From Epiperipatus broadwayi (taxonomy: Eukaryota; Onychophora; Udeonychophora; Euonychophora; Peripatidae): a DNA stretch of 64,000 nucleotides. The position numbers and the translations under genes are program-made. The stretch is from the NCBI GenBank assembly GCA_028023455.1, contig JAQFVV010000229.1:1116501-1180500 (forward strand). The letters are read 5' to 3'. Each line of letters begins with the position of its first letter. Position 1 is the first letter of the stretch. This document shows positions 29,481-46,499 of this stretch, one piece after another. The notes under the pieces were generated by a model. It saw nothing but the letters and a program-made list of their open reading frames with translations, did no database searches and was not told the origin of the DNA.

Positions 29481-31108
29481 GCAAAGGGTAAAAAAGGAGA
29501 CGGTAGAATATATATATATATATCCTTGTTTAATTATAGTAATGCTTCATAAAATCTGTTATAATATCATTCTTAGATTTATTACATTATAAAATAACAT
29601 GTTTTCTATGTTTAAAAAGTTAAAACAGATTTTACAAAACATTTGCAAAAGATTCTTACCAGAAGGAATTCTTTATAGTCAGAACAAAATAGGATAACTA
29701 AAAATTACAGAAATGAGAAGTCCATGCTATGTTCACCCCTATTTTTAGGTATTTATGTACCATTGGATGCTGCTGAGGAACTTAAAATAATAGCAAATTT
29801 GTGCTTTATACTTTAACATTTTTAAACATTGTTTTTGTTTCTGTTATTAAATTTTGACTAATCATAGAAGGTGATGATTAAAAATAAACTTGTGCATTAT
29901 CCATTTATTTGTTTATTCAAATTATAATTAGTGGGTGAGAGAGAAATACTTGAGCAAAAAATCTCCACAATGTGGGAAAGTATTGTATTTTTTCATTTTT
30001 CTTTAAACTTTTTCAAATTTTCACAAATTGATTGCTTTTTTTTTTTACAAATCATATATTTTTAACTTTAATATTTCATCATAATCAAAATTAGGGTTTA
30101 TTGATTTATGCTTTTAAAAACAAACAAAGCATGAAAATTTATAGAACTCTTGATATTCAAGGTAATCACTAGATGGTTTGCCTATAAATATACAGTATAT
30201 ATATATATATGTGTGTGTGTGTGTGATCAAAATCCTCATACCAAAAAAAAACCTATGAACAAAAAGAACTATTAAATGGAGACATTCTCATTATTGTTTA
30301 GAACTCATTGCAATAACTCCAACAGATACCTTTACACTGAAAAGAATAAAAATGATATTACCAAAATATTAGCTAGTCATTTTTATTGATAATTTTATGT
30401 ATGTCTATAAATCACAGATTTTTAGGAGCTTGCAAATAATTAGATCATTTTTTTATTTTGTGTATTCAATGATTATCAAAAGATAAAGCATTTAAATCTC
30501 CATTTGTAGACTAAGTTCTGATTTTTACATTCATCATTGAGAACATGTAGCTTGAAGTTGGAAAAAATGCAATTATCATCTATCAACTTTTTTAACTCAA
30601 TTTATTGCTTAAGTTGAAATTCTTACTCAAAAATTTTAAACATAATTAAGCTGCCCTGAATTAGTAACAATATACGTTAGTAACTTCCTTCCATTTCTAA
30701 AGATGTAGGCATTTTTAGTGCTGTCAGGAATGTCAATGATAACAATTTTTTTAGCTTACACAATATATAATTTGTCAGATGTATATATACATCTCTTAAA
30801 ACTTCTATTCCTAACTACTTTAATCACTTGAATAACAATTTCAGTTTTTAGAAATACTAAAGCTCAAAACAACTGTTGTTACAATTAAATCTACCATTAT
30901 AAAGAACGGATTTGGAAATCTAGCTCCCCCTCTCCCCCTGCATTTATATGTTAAATATTCCCCATTTTTTATGTAACTAGCTGGTAACCAACAGGGATCA
31001 AAAACTATCCCCCTGGGTTACGTCCCCAAATCCATATGTCTATGTAAGATAGGGGATCTCCCTTTAAATAGACAGCCTTTTGGCATACACAAGGAAAAGA
31101 ACCAAGCA
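29481..31108. other. AT-rich non-coding DNA
   Basis: (TA)n(TG)n run at 30190-30225. A C-rich patch (30920-31080) has no recognised identity. No supported gene. Confidence 0.4.
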
Positions 31109-31193
31109 ATACTTATCCTCCTAATAAAATGTCTATTAATAAAGTATTGATTTATTAAATAATTTGTGATATGTTTGCTTGAATTCATTGTAT
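31109..31193. repeat. Direct repeat A, copy 1 (partner 32151-32231)
   Basis: About 85 bp share most positions with 32151-32231 in direct orientation, including ATTAATAAAGTATT and TATTAAATAAT. Either a short dispersed repeat or a trace of local duplication upstream of the receptor gene. Confidence 0.75.
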
Positions 31194-31356
31194 ATATCTA
31201 CTATTAACCAGAATTATACTACAAAACAGACTATGTCATTGCTTAGCAATGGTAGGCTAGATTTTAACCAGAGAGTTAATATTATTGAGGCCATTAATTA
31301 AAGAAATCTTTAGTTTATTTATCACTTTCATTATCATATCGGCAAAAAAAACTATA

Positions 31357-31437
31357 TCCATACAAGGTATTTTACAACAAAATGGCAAAATGATTTTACT
31401 ACTTTTATCTTTAAATTTCACTTCAAATGCTAAGACT
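31357..31437 (+). pseudogene. Ghost copy of receptor exon 1 start (signal peptide region)
   Basis: This stretch aligns with 33288-33368, the translation start of the receptor gene. Both contain GTATTTTACAACAAAAYGGC or a close variant. They then continue through GATTTTACT and TTTTATCTTTAA into the signal-peptide coding region. In one frame it reads MILLLLSLNFTSNAKTL, against MKILLLLSLSFISIIKTF in the real exon. Similarity stops after about 80 bp. It may be the remnant of a tandem gene duplication or an abandoned alternative first exon. The surrounding frame (31285-31539) is otherwise unrelated to the receptor. Confidence 0.75.
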
Positions 31438-32150
31438 TTGTTCTGCATGGTTTTGAGGAATGGAGATTCTGGGCTCCAGACTCACTCTATTACGTTTAGT
31501 GTTCAATTCCTGAGAAATAAATCATGCGATTATTTTTGATTGAGCTATTTTAAAATTTAGAGTGTAATTAAAATCTAAAACGTAATAACTAGTACCTTAT
31601 AGAAAGCTAAATATAAAATTTTCTTCCAAATTAAACCTCCCAAATTCTATTAAAAAATTACAATGAGATATAATCATATATAAAGTTTTTAAAAAAAATC
31701 TATATCAATAAGTCCCTACTTAGGGTATACATATTCCATAGATACGAACCAAGATATTCAGAAGAATTGCAAAAAAAAACTGAATAATGGCTAAAAAAGG
31801 CACATATCTCTTATTCATTTAAAAAAAATGAGTCACGTAAATTATCCAGATACTTTTGTCCAAATCTTGGTCTATTTTATATTGTATTTCCTACAATATC
31901 TTTCCTACATTTCCGTCTTTTATGGTTATTTTAATAAGCATTCCTATAAAGTATACACGTATATATTTGTAATACGTATTGTTTATATTTTATAGAAATG
32001 AGTTTTAAAAATGACTATCGCGAGATAATCTTACCTGTAGGAAAGATATTATAGAAAAAAAATGTAATGTACATAAAGATGTGGAAGGAAATGGTTCACA
32101 TAAAAAAGCATGATTTCGAAAGAGTCAAACCGTTTTGGGAAAAAAGGAGG
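31438..32150. other. AT-rich non-coding DNA
   Basis: No gene or known repeat is seen between the ghost exon and the second copy of direct repeat A. Confidence 0.4.
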
Positions 32151-32231
32151 AATACTTATTAATAAAATGACTATTAATAAAGTATTAATTTATTAAATAA
32201 TCAGGGATATATTTGTTTGAATTCGTTGTAT
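32151..32231. repeat. Direct repeat A, copy 2
   Basis: Partner of 31109-31193. It lies about 1.05 kb upstream of the receptor exon, whereas copy 1 lies about 165 bp upstream of the ghost exon. Confidence 0.75.
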
Positions 32232-33310
32232 CTTTTCAGTAAATCTATATGATCTGTATGTTCAGCGTATTTATTTTGCTGATTTTTAATCCCATTTTGG
32301 AATTATTTATTAACATTTACAACATATACATTTGAAATAATAGCAAATATAATGATTACAAATATTTTTTACTCTCAAAATAAAGTTTATTTATACTCTA
32401 AGAAAATACAGAAGGTTAGTCCATATTCTAGCTCTCATTGGACTAATCACATATGACAGGTTAGAAATTACAAACAATAAATGAGTAAGGATTATAAATA
32501 CAATCAAAGGAATGAAAAGATTTACACTAAGTACAATTTGACTATTGAACTAGCTAAGATTCCGATTACATTATACAAAGTCTGATAACACGATGCTGTG
32601 TCATATGTAAATCGTTTGAGCAAATATGAAGTAAATAGAAAAACATTTATATTTTTTTAATATAAGAATACTGAAAATGAATTGCCGATAAGTGCACAAT
32701 TGAAAAACAGGTAAACAATCATTAGTTTATATGTTTGTGTCTTATTTTTGATTTTTCAATGTAGAAATAATTTGTAATGTAGAATTAATAGCCTAGATAC
32801 ATAAAAATGAAAGTTCAGTTGTTTTTTTATGTTATTTATTACATATTATATTTTTATATAATGAATTATAATATATACTACGATATAAATAAATATTCAT
32901 CATTGAACCCTCATTTTGACAAGTGCTTAATTTATAATAATTTTATTATAAAAATTTTAATTGTTTGGGTTCAAAGTTCTCAACACAACATATGCTCTTT
33001 TTTATATTAAATATGGAAAAGAAATTTTTCTAAAATGAATATATTAAAAAAAAACATATTTTAGCAATTTTTTTAATAAATCTTTTATTTTGCTAATACT
33101 AAAAATTATTAAAACTCCTAGTTATAACAAAGATTGAATTTAGTTTTTTTATTTTATTTAGCACATCTGAATATTTGCCTGCTGTCAAAAGTGGATCAGA
33201 TTTTAAAAGATTTTCCTGAATTCTTTTGCTGATGAGAATTGTCTCAAATGCAATAAAAAACCCAAAAGAAATTATCACGTGATCTTCATGATATTTTACA
33301 ACAAAACGGC
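32232..33310 (+). other. Upstream region of receptor exon 1
   Basis: AT-rich DNA with no convincing TATA box or transcription start. It must contain the 5' UTR or a 3' splice site for an upstream non-coding exon. Neither can be fixed from sequence alone. Confidence 0.4.
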
Positions 33311-34106
33311 ATGAAGATTTTACTGCTTTTATCTTTAAGTTTCATTTCAATCATTAAGACATTTCAAAATGTAGATAGTAATTACACCAGACTTCCTAAT
33401 AATTCCCATATTGCAACTTTTATTAATCATAGATTTCATATGGGAGTTATACTGGACACTTTTGGAGCTGCTGAAAATTACCGTTTATTTAGAAAAGAAT
33501 TGATGTTGGCAGCTTTAGATAAGGCAGTGGATCATGTTAATAAGATCTATCCTTTTACTTTTACCTATCAATGGAATGAATCAGATTGCAATCTTTATGA
33601 CAGCATGGTATTAATATCAGATCTACGGGACCGGAGTGGTGTGAATGTAGTGCTTGGTCCAGCTTGTTCAACTTCTCTAATAGCTATGGCTACTCTTGCA
33701 GGTCATTGGGATATTCCTCTATTATCAATGGCTGTTAAAGATTCCATGTATGAATTTTTAAATGTAGGAAATGATGATGTAGAAGCATTTGGAATAGAAT
33801 ATGTTGATACAGAAATGAAAGAGGCAATCGCCCAGAAAAACAGATATTTTCCCACATTGACACAGATGGTTGAATCATCTACAAAAGTAATTGCTAGTCT
33901 CTTAGGTATATTTGCTCATTATAATTGGAGAAGAATTTATGTAATTGGAAATGTTGAAGATCCTTATATGGAAAGTATATTTTTGGCAGCAATAAGTTCA
34001 ATTCGTAAATCAACAGAATTTAGGTTGCAAGGTCGAAAGTCCTTTTCAGAGAGTAAACTTCCAAACTATTCTGAACTGTTAGATGAAATAGGACTTTCAG
34101 CAAGAA
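33311..34106 (+). CDS. Receptor ligand-binding (ANF_receptor) domain, coding exon 1, guanylyl-cyclase/NPR-like
   Basis: First coding exon of a cell-surface receptor, 265 codons plus one base. The ATG at 33311 (GGC before it, purine at -3) opens a hydrophobic signal peptide (ILLLLSLSFISII). The mature part follows the receptor-family ligand-binding fold: MGVILDTFGA near residue 44, Cys in ESDCNLYD, GPACSTSLIAMATLAGHWDI with a conserved Cys, then TLTQMVESSTKVIASLLGIFAHYNWRR broken over two helices. Three NxS/T sites (NYT, NNS, NES) fit an extracellular domain. The exon ends at AGAA|GTAAGT, a strong donor, in phase 1. Membrane guanylyl cyclases and natriuretic peptide receptors bind peptides with this domain; the kinase-like and cyclase domains would lie beyond this window. 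A decayed copy of its start lies at 31357. A different ANF_receptor family member is possible. Confidence 0.88.
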
Positions 34107-37890
<3,784 letters not shown>

Positions 37891-38234
37891 GATAAGATAT
37901 GTGAATGGCTGGCTAAATGAGTTTGGCACAAAGCTGAATACTAAAAAATGCATTTGGAAAACTAAAGAAATTAAATTCCTGGGCCACATTATATTGAGAA
38001 GCGGCACATCTCCTTCTCCTGAAAAGGCTAAATCAGTAGCAGAAGCACCAAGACCCACAAATGTGAAGCAACTACAAGCTTTCCTGACCTTGGTGAATTT
38101 GTTTGAAACTTTTTTAAAAGGAAAAGCCCATGTGGCCACTCCTTTATATAATCTACTGAGGAAAAACCAGAAATGGAAATGGGACAAGTAAGAAGAAATG
38201 ACATTTATTCACACAAAAGTGTTGCTGAAGTATA
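37891..38234 (+). pseudogene. Inverted Ty3/gypsy RT/RNase H fragment
   Basis: In the + frame this reads as the end of a gypsy reverse transcriptase and the start of the RNase H connection: LNTKKCIWKTKEIKFLGHII, then ATPLYNLLRKNQKWKWDK. The same region occurs on the - strand at about 38690-39030 within the neighbouring element. The two are inverted copies about 450 bp apart with many point differences. They are therefore either two separate insertions of one family or an old inverted duplication. The fragment meets the RNase H end of the other copy at about 38234. A stop (TAA) at 38190 and indels make it non-functional. Confidence 0.85.
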
Positions 38235-40149
38235 TCTATACAATTTATTTTTTTTTCTAATACTAGTGCTTCTTCAAGATGGGGCATGTGTGATAAAGCA
38301 TCTATGTGCTCAATTTGTTTTCTCTTTTTGTATTCCAGACTATAATCATAGCCTGTGAAAATGTTAAGCCAACGTAACACTCATGGGCTTAAATGATCAG
38401 GTGTATGGTTATTTCCAAATATTTCCACCAGTGGTTTGTGATCAGTTATAATAGTAAATTTTCTCCCATACAGATATCAGTAGAATTTTTTCACTCTAAA
38501 CAAAATTGTGAGTGCTTCCTTGTCCAATTGGCTATAGTTCTTTCCTGCCTTGGACGATGTGCATGAATCATATGCTATGGGTCATCCTTCTGACTGGGCT
38601 GGGTGACTTAGTACTGCCTCAACCCCAAATTCAGATGCATCAGTAGTCAACATAATTTCTAGATCACTGGTATAATGTACTAATAATTTCTCTGAAGTAA
38701 GCAGCATTTTAGTGCGAATAAATGCTGTTTTTTCTTGCTCATCCCATTTCCATTTCTGGTTTTTCCTCAGTAGATTATATAAAGGAGTGGCCACATGGGC
38801 CTTTCCTTTTAAAAAAGTTTCAAAAAATTCACCAAGTCCAGGAAAGCTTGTAGTTTTTTCACATTTGTGGGTCTTGGTGCTTCTGCTACTGATTTAGCCT
38901 TTTGGGGGGAAAAGGATGTGCTGCTTCTCAAAATAATGTAGACCAGGAATTTAATTTCTTTAGTTTCCAAATGCATTTTTCAATATTCAGCTTTGCACCA
39001 AACTCATTTATCTGTTCACATATCTTACCTACTTGGTTTTTAAGTTCTTTGTCTGTGGTCACTGTTGTGAGGATGTCATCAAAATATGGTATGATGCCTT
39101 CCTATCATTTGAGGAGGGTTTTGATTTTCCACTGAAATATGCTAGGGGCTGACATTATTCCGAATGGTAGTCTTTTATATTTGTATAGCCCAAGATATGT
39201 AGTAATTGACAGTATTCTGGATGCTTTCTCTGTAACTGGTATTTGATGGAATGTAGTGTTAAGGTCTAACTTTGCAAAGAAATTAGAATTTTGCAATGAA
39301 GCAATAACTTCTCTAGCATTTGATACAGGGTACGCACTCTTTTTTAATGCTTTACTTACAGTTTCCCTGTAATCCCCACACAAGCATATCTGACTATTAG
39401 GTTTAGTTATGATAACTACTAGGGTGGTCCAATCTGACTTTTCCATGAGTTCCAACACTCCTTTCTTGATGAGGTCATCGATTTCTTTTTCTACTTGTAT
39501 CTTCTGAGCAAATAGTACCTTTCTAGGTTTGCAAATTATGGGTAGCATTGATGTGCTCATTTCTAATGATACCGGTGCTGTTTTAATAATTCCCAGCTCT
39601 CCATTAAATAAATTTGGAAATTTATTTTCCATTTCTTTTTCCAACTCAACATTTTGTATGAATGTCAATCTAATCCTTAATTTATTAAACCACTTATGGC
39701 TGATTAATAGATTTATCAGGCTGTGTACTATATATAACAGTAAATTGAAAATTTTACCCTCTACTCTGTTTACTGGAGCTTTTATCACATCCTTTATTTT
39801 AATAGCATTACCATTTATGTCTAACGCTTTCATGTCAATGTTTATTATTTTGGGTTTTTGCTTACAATTTTCTGTAATGATCTGCCAATCATGGAGTGAA
39901 ATTAGGGTTATACCACTACCACTGTTCACTTCCATGTCTATAGGGCAATCGTATATTTTAACTTTTATAATTATTTTATCATTAAGATTGATTGCTGTAT
40001 TGTTAATCATTGTAGACTGTTTTTCTTTTCCCTGCAATTTATGGTTAGAACTGTTTCTTGTGTTTATTGTTTTATTTTGTTCTCTCCAGCACATGTGTTG
40101 CCTATGCCCCTTTTTATTACATAATTTACATTGTTCATGTCTAAAATAG
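38234..40149 (-). pseudogene. Ty3/gypsy pol relic: protease, reverse transcriptase, RNase H
   Basis: Pol region of an LTR retrotransposon on the - strand. Two frames carry most of it: 40094-39105 and 38794-38582, with RNase H continuing to about 38240. The protease block reads IDMEVNSGSGITLISLHDW near 39920. The catalytic DSG/DTG triad is NSG here, so the aspartate is lost. The RT has LCGDYRETVSKA, FFAKLDLNTTFHQIPV (motif A), KYKRLPFGIMSAPSIFQ (motif B) and YFDD at 39075-39086. RNase H follows with LTTDASEFG (38632-38646), and the tail is YDYSLEYKKRKQIEHIDALS. No integrase is present. The known order (PR-RT-RH) is kept. Frameshifts between RT and RNase H and the lost protease Asp show it is dead. 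The protease and RT resemble mag-type gypsy elements. Confidence 0.9.
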
Positions 40150-40950
40150 CAATTAGTGGCTATATGTCCTTTTTTTCCACAACAAAAACAAATAACAGGA
40201 TTTCTACTATTATTGCCATCTTCCTTGCTATTGCCATTACTTTTATTATTTTCTGTGGATTTCTATTCCACTGTTTTGAAAGTTTTGTAAACTTCGATCT
40301 GCTTATTTTCCCCGTTATTGAATTGTGTATTTTTTGGACTGTTCCAAGATGAGCTCATAGGCTTTGGTATGTTTGATTGCCTTGGTATAATCAAGATTCA
40401 TTACTGACAGTAGCTGTTGCCATAAGATGTCACTGTTTATGCCTGTCAGGAACTATTCAAGGAGAGCTTTGTCTAAGTAAGAATCACACATGCAGTCTTT
40501 AGCTAACACTTGCAGTGCAGTCAAAATCCTTAATCGTTTCATTTCTAGCTTGCAGATGATGGCAGAACTGCAGTCTAGCAACAAGATGTGAAGGAGTGGG
40601 GTTAAAATAATTACCCAATTGCTCTTTAAAGTCACTGTATGATTATTGCTCAGGAATTAAAAGTGCTACTAACCAATTTGTGATTTCTATAACTGCTTTA
40701 CCCATGAAACATAATACTGTGGCTATTTTGTATTTATTATCTTCAACTCTATTAATGAAAAGATATTTTTCTATGAGTTTAACATACAATGCTAATTGCT
40801 CATCTCATTTATGTTAAATTCACCAATGGCCATATGCAATTTATCCATTATACCCAAGTACTGTACTTAAAAATCTCTGCTTTGAGTAAATGGCGAATAA
40901 CAGCAATTTTAATGCACACTACTCTAGCTTTACTAGGTTTGAACTCTTGA
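40085..40950 (-). pseudogene. Ty3/gypsy gag relic with two CCHC zinc knuckles
   Basis: The gag end directly precedes protease on the - strand. Two tandem knuckles are visible at 40190-40085: CFCCGKKGHIATNC, then CKLCNKKGHRQHMC. These bind element RNA in the particle. Further upstream the frame is broken, although helical gag-like text remains (40635-40453). The 5' end is close to the primer-binding region at 40943-40960. Confidence 0.8.
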
Positions 40951-41012
40951 CTGCACCAAATGTTATGTCTGCCAGTTATAATATCTGTTGGTGAACAATC
41001 TATGCAGTAAGC

Positions 41013-41310
41013 CAGGGGTCCCCAACCCTATGCCCATGGTTCCCGCAGACCATTTTACGTGTGCCTGCCACTATCCGAAACTATAAAAAATTATTTATCT
41101 GATACAAATAAATTTAATTTTTAAGATTTTTTATAAATTATTGTATTATATTGTAATCAAATTGTAAGTCATATTATACTTTTACAGCATAAAAGAGTCT
41201 ATCATTAACAATATCCAACTATAAATTTACATTGAAAAATTAAATGGCCTGCCACCTGGCCAGTATTATAGAATGTGCTTTTAAGTGCAAAAAGGTTGGG
41301 GACCACTGCA
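41013..41310. mobile_element. hAT-type miniature inverted-repeat element, 298 bp
   Basis: The ends are CAGGGGTCCCCAACC and GGTTGGGGACCACTG, inverted repeats matching at 14 of 15 positions, with the hAT-type CAGNG start. An exact 8-bp duplication CAGTAAGC flanks it (41005-41012 and 41311-41318). 8-bp duplications are diagnostic of hAT transposition. The interior is AT-rich with no transposase, so it moved with an enzyme supplied in trans. It interrupts the gypsy LTR and is therefore younger than it. Confidence 0.93.
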
Positions 41311-41439
41311 GTAAGCTAACCTTGCCCTGCCTATGTAGGTATACAATAATTATAATCAATAAAGACTAGTGCCGGGAGAATTAGTAAAAGCAAATTTAAT
41401 TATAACACATGTGCAGAAAGAAGTATTAGTTATACATTA

Positions 41440-41441
<2 letters not shown>

Positions 41442-41479
<38 letters not shown>

Positions 41480-41540
41480 TTACATGAATACACACACATA
41501 CACACACACATATATATATATATATATTTACATGAATACA
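41442..41540. repeat. (CA)n(TA)n microsatellite with 60-bp duplication
   Basis: CA and TA runs followed by TTTACATGAATACA occur twice in tandem (ends near 41491 and 41540). Confidence 0.9.
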
Positions 41541-41960
41541 TTAACATAATTATATGCTTACATAAATAAACCTGAAGGTATACAAAAACAATAATAAAGC
41601 TCGAATATGACCTACTTTACAGTCCCTATGCTGACTCTTGGATGTTCAGAGGGCAGCAACTGCTTTGGAGCTACTGTGCTAAATAAGCGACATTCAGCAC
41701 CTTTCAAAGTTCATCTACATTGGTAAAGCATCCAGTTCCCAGTGTCCAATTCTTTACACTTTCACTCATTTCCCCAGTCCTGATTTCCTGGATTTGATTG
41801 GTCAAATCTTGTCCATCCTGGTCGGATCAATCCCTCCCAGTTCACTTGCAGAAGCAGATTTAGACTTAATTTTTACTTTGGTTGATTATTTTTGCAGCCC
41901 GATTACTTTTTAATTACTCATCTTGTTTATCTGCAAGGTTCCTTCGTTAATTAAACTTCC

Positions 41961-43681
41961 TATCTAAAAGGATTTGTTTTCTTGCTCTTTTAAAAAATAA
42001 CACAGTTATTAAAGTATAATATATTAAATTAACAAAGTATTTTTATCTTCACATATATATATATAACTTATGCATGTATATGCAACAAGTTAAACACGTA
42101 CATATGTTTAAATATTAAATCCCCATTTACAACATTTACTATTACTTATATAAGGCTATAAGCGCTTAATAAAAATTAATATTTATAACATTTACTATTA
42201 TTACTTTGTGTGTATGTGTATTTTAATTATACACATACATAACACCTGACATGCGTGACGTTAACACATATTTGTGCTATATATGTGCAGAGTGTAATGC
42301 TATATTAACATTTTTTGTGTGCCAGTGTCTGGACAATAAAGAATTAATTATGACCAACTTTGAACTGATATTAGAGATAACATTCCTGCTATGTGAGTTA
42401 TCTTATTATTAAAATTATAATATAGTTGCTAAGAAAAAATAACAGCTAATCAGAAAATTATTTTATAACTGTCAAAATTATTTGCTTGGACAATCATTCT
42501 TGGTCTTCAACACTGACTAAATAAATTAAAAGTAATGAAATATTTTAACTTTGGAGTAACTCCTAAAATGTAAATAATAAAGTATTGACTTTTGAGAAAT
42601 ACTGCAATTAAAATTATACATGTGCTATTTTTTAAAATATCTCGAATATTCAGAGATCCTATGCATGAATCAATTAATTATGGAATATTCATTGTAGGTG
42701 GAAAAATTCTGTATGTTATAATTGAAAAACTATTTAATTTATTTGTTGTACATAAGGTAGTAAGAAAATTTTATTGATTTTATTGGAAATATTCAATATA
42801 TTTGAAATATTTTGTATTTAAATTTAGTGTAATCATTTAAACTATTGTGTGTTTTAATTGCTCTAATAAACTTATTTACAAATGCCAGCAAGAGAAAGCA
42901 TTAAAAAATCTCTATCTAAAAACCACACCCTAACCTCAGACCAATGGTTTAATACTTTGGCACTCCTCAGTAAGGGCTAAGATATTTTTAAACACTAGAT
43001 CTAAGAATACCAACCCAAAGACAGAATTTATGTAAAAGTTATCTATTGAGTGGAAAATCTAAAATTTTCAGACACCTATATGTCTTCAAACCCAGCTATC
43101 CTACACAAATAGGTATATGGAGTTGAGAGATCTTCAGCCAAACCTTAGCAATATAACATTGCTTAAGACTTAAAGCAAAGATTAGGTTATGTGATATATG
43201 ACTTTAATTTTTATTGACTATTTATAGTGTGTGCTTTATTTTGCCTCATATTATATATTATTCTATATGTGTATTAAGTTCACATATATATTCTATTGGA
43301 CCTAAAATAATTATTTATCAATTTAGATTAATTGAATTAAACATATAATATAGACATTGAAGAGAATCAATTATTAGATAACAGCACCTGTGTAAAGATT
43401 TAATGATTATTTAATGAATCTATAATGTGCATCAACACCATATGACTTAGTCTTGTATGTCTTTCCAGGGTTTTGTGCCTATACTTGTATTATTTATTAT
43501 GTGTTATTACTTTGCCCATGTTCTAGGCAGAGTTGGCTGTTATTTCAGTTACTTCCTATATTAAAGTGCTTATTTCATTTTGTGTTTTAATTCGGGCTTG
43601 TAAGACTGCATGTGTCTCCTAATTTAGGAATTTTATTGATGAGGGTACTTTTATGTCTCTTTTATGTGGAAAATAAATGTT
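41961..43681. other. Intron 1 DNA, AT-rich, nothing recognised
   Basis: No supported gene or repeat family. Short TA and GT runs near 42055 and 42205. Confidence 0.4.
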
Positions 43682-43930
43682 AACACTATTTTATAGTGTT
43701 ATATGGTATTAATCTGTGCTGGTGGTTTAATCCACAGAATTATCATTACCAGTTTTTTTGTATTTTTTATTATTCTATGCTGGTGGTTTAATCAGCAGAA
43801 TAATCGTTTTCCATTTATTATATTCTTTATATTACTCTGTGCTGGTGGTCTAATCCACAGAGTAATCATTTGTCATTTTATTATATCCTTTATGTTTGTT
43901 CCTGCACTGGTAGTCAATCTGGGGAACAGT
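43682..43930 (+). repeat. Tandem hairpin array, about 62-bp period
   Basis: Three units with a shared GCTGGTGGTYTAATC loop region start at 43708, 43769 and 43831, and a fourth degenerate one is near 43902. Each loop is flanked by inverted arms. Copy 3 has a perfect 11-bp stem (43831-43841 with 43856-43866). Copy 2 has ATTATTCT (43769-43776) paired with AGAATAAT (43797-43804). Copy 1 has CTGTG with CACAG plus a bulged AT arm. At stem position 5, copy 2 has T-A where copy 3 has C-G, a compensated change. A separate hairpin AACACTA-TTTTA-TAGTGTT precedes them (43682-43700). Origin unknown. Confidence 0.8.
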
Positions 43931-44271
43931 CTATAATTGTGCTTGCTCTGATGATGGTTAAAAACCCTCCAGGGCACTTAATGCTTTGTTATTCCATTGC
44001 ATGGATCAATATATCCATAAGGATATCATTGGTCTTTGTTGTATAAAATATGTTTGGGCTAAGTTTCCATACATTATGATGCTGATGTGGTTTCCTCAAC
44101 TTTAAATTGACCCTACATGTTCAGTTATCAGTCATTCAAAGGGCATCTGATTAATCATTTTCATAATTTATTACATATCAATTTATATAATATTTCAAGC
44201 TGATTTGAGAATCAAATCTCTTTGATTCATTATCTTCTCATGGCCAGCTTTTACATGTTTATCAATACCAC
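43931..44271. other. Intron 1 DNA
   Basis: Contains GCTCTGATGATGG near 43949, but no ribozyme fold could be completed. Otherwise nothing recognised. Confidence 0.4.
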
Positions 44272-46290
<2,019 letters not shown>

Positions 46291-46499
46291 GCCTTTTGTT
46301 AAACATATTAATTTTAATCATATCTAAATTACAAACAAAAGTCTCACATCTTTTATCATTTTAAACATGTACAGTCATATTATCATCAATTAATATAGGG
46401 TTCAAGTTCAAACACTAGCAACATTTAATTTTTTTTGACATATCAGACTTTTTTTTATAAAATATGTTTATTTGGGTGGTGCTAGTGGCTTTAAACATC

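Larger units (their letters stand above)
40961..41960 (-). repeat. Probable 5' LTR of the gypsy element (outer end uncertain)
   Basis: On the + strand the boundary begins TGTTATGTCTGCCAG at 40961. On the - strand this is an LTR end in ...ATAACA followed by TTTGGTGCAGTC, like a gypsy primer-binding junction. The region carries a hAT insertion (41013-41310), CA/TA repeats (41442-41530) and an ATTATAATCAATAAAG string near 41350. The 3' LTR is missing, so the outer end cannot be fixed; 41960 is only a guess. Confidence 0.45.

Noticed and set aside
39529-40149. 206-residue + strand hydrophobic frame
   Set aside because: It is antisense to gypsy gag/protease, whose zinc knuckles and protease block are on the - strand.
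43949-43990. CTGATGA string suggesting a hammerhead ribozyme
   Set aside because: The matching GAAA and closing stems could not be found nearby.
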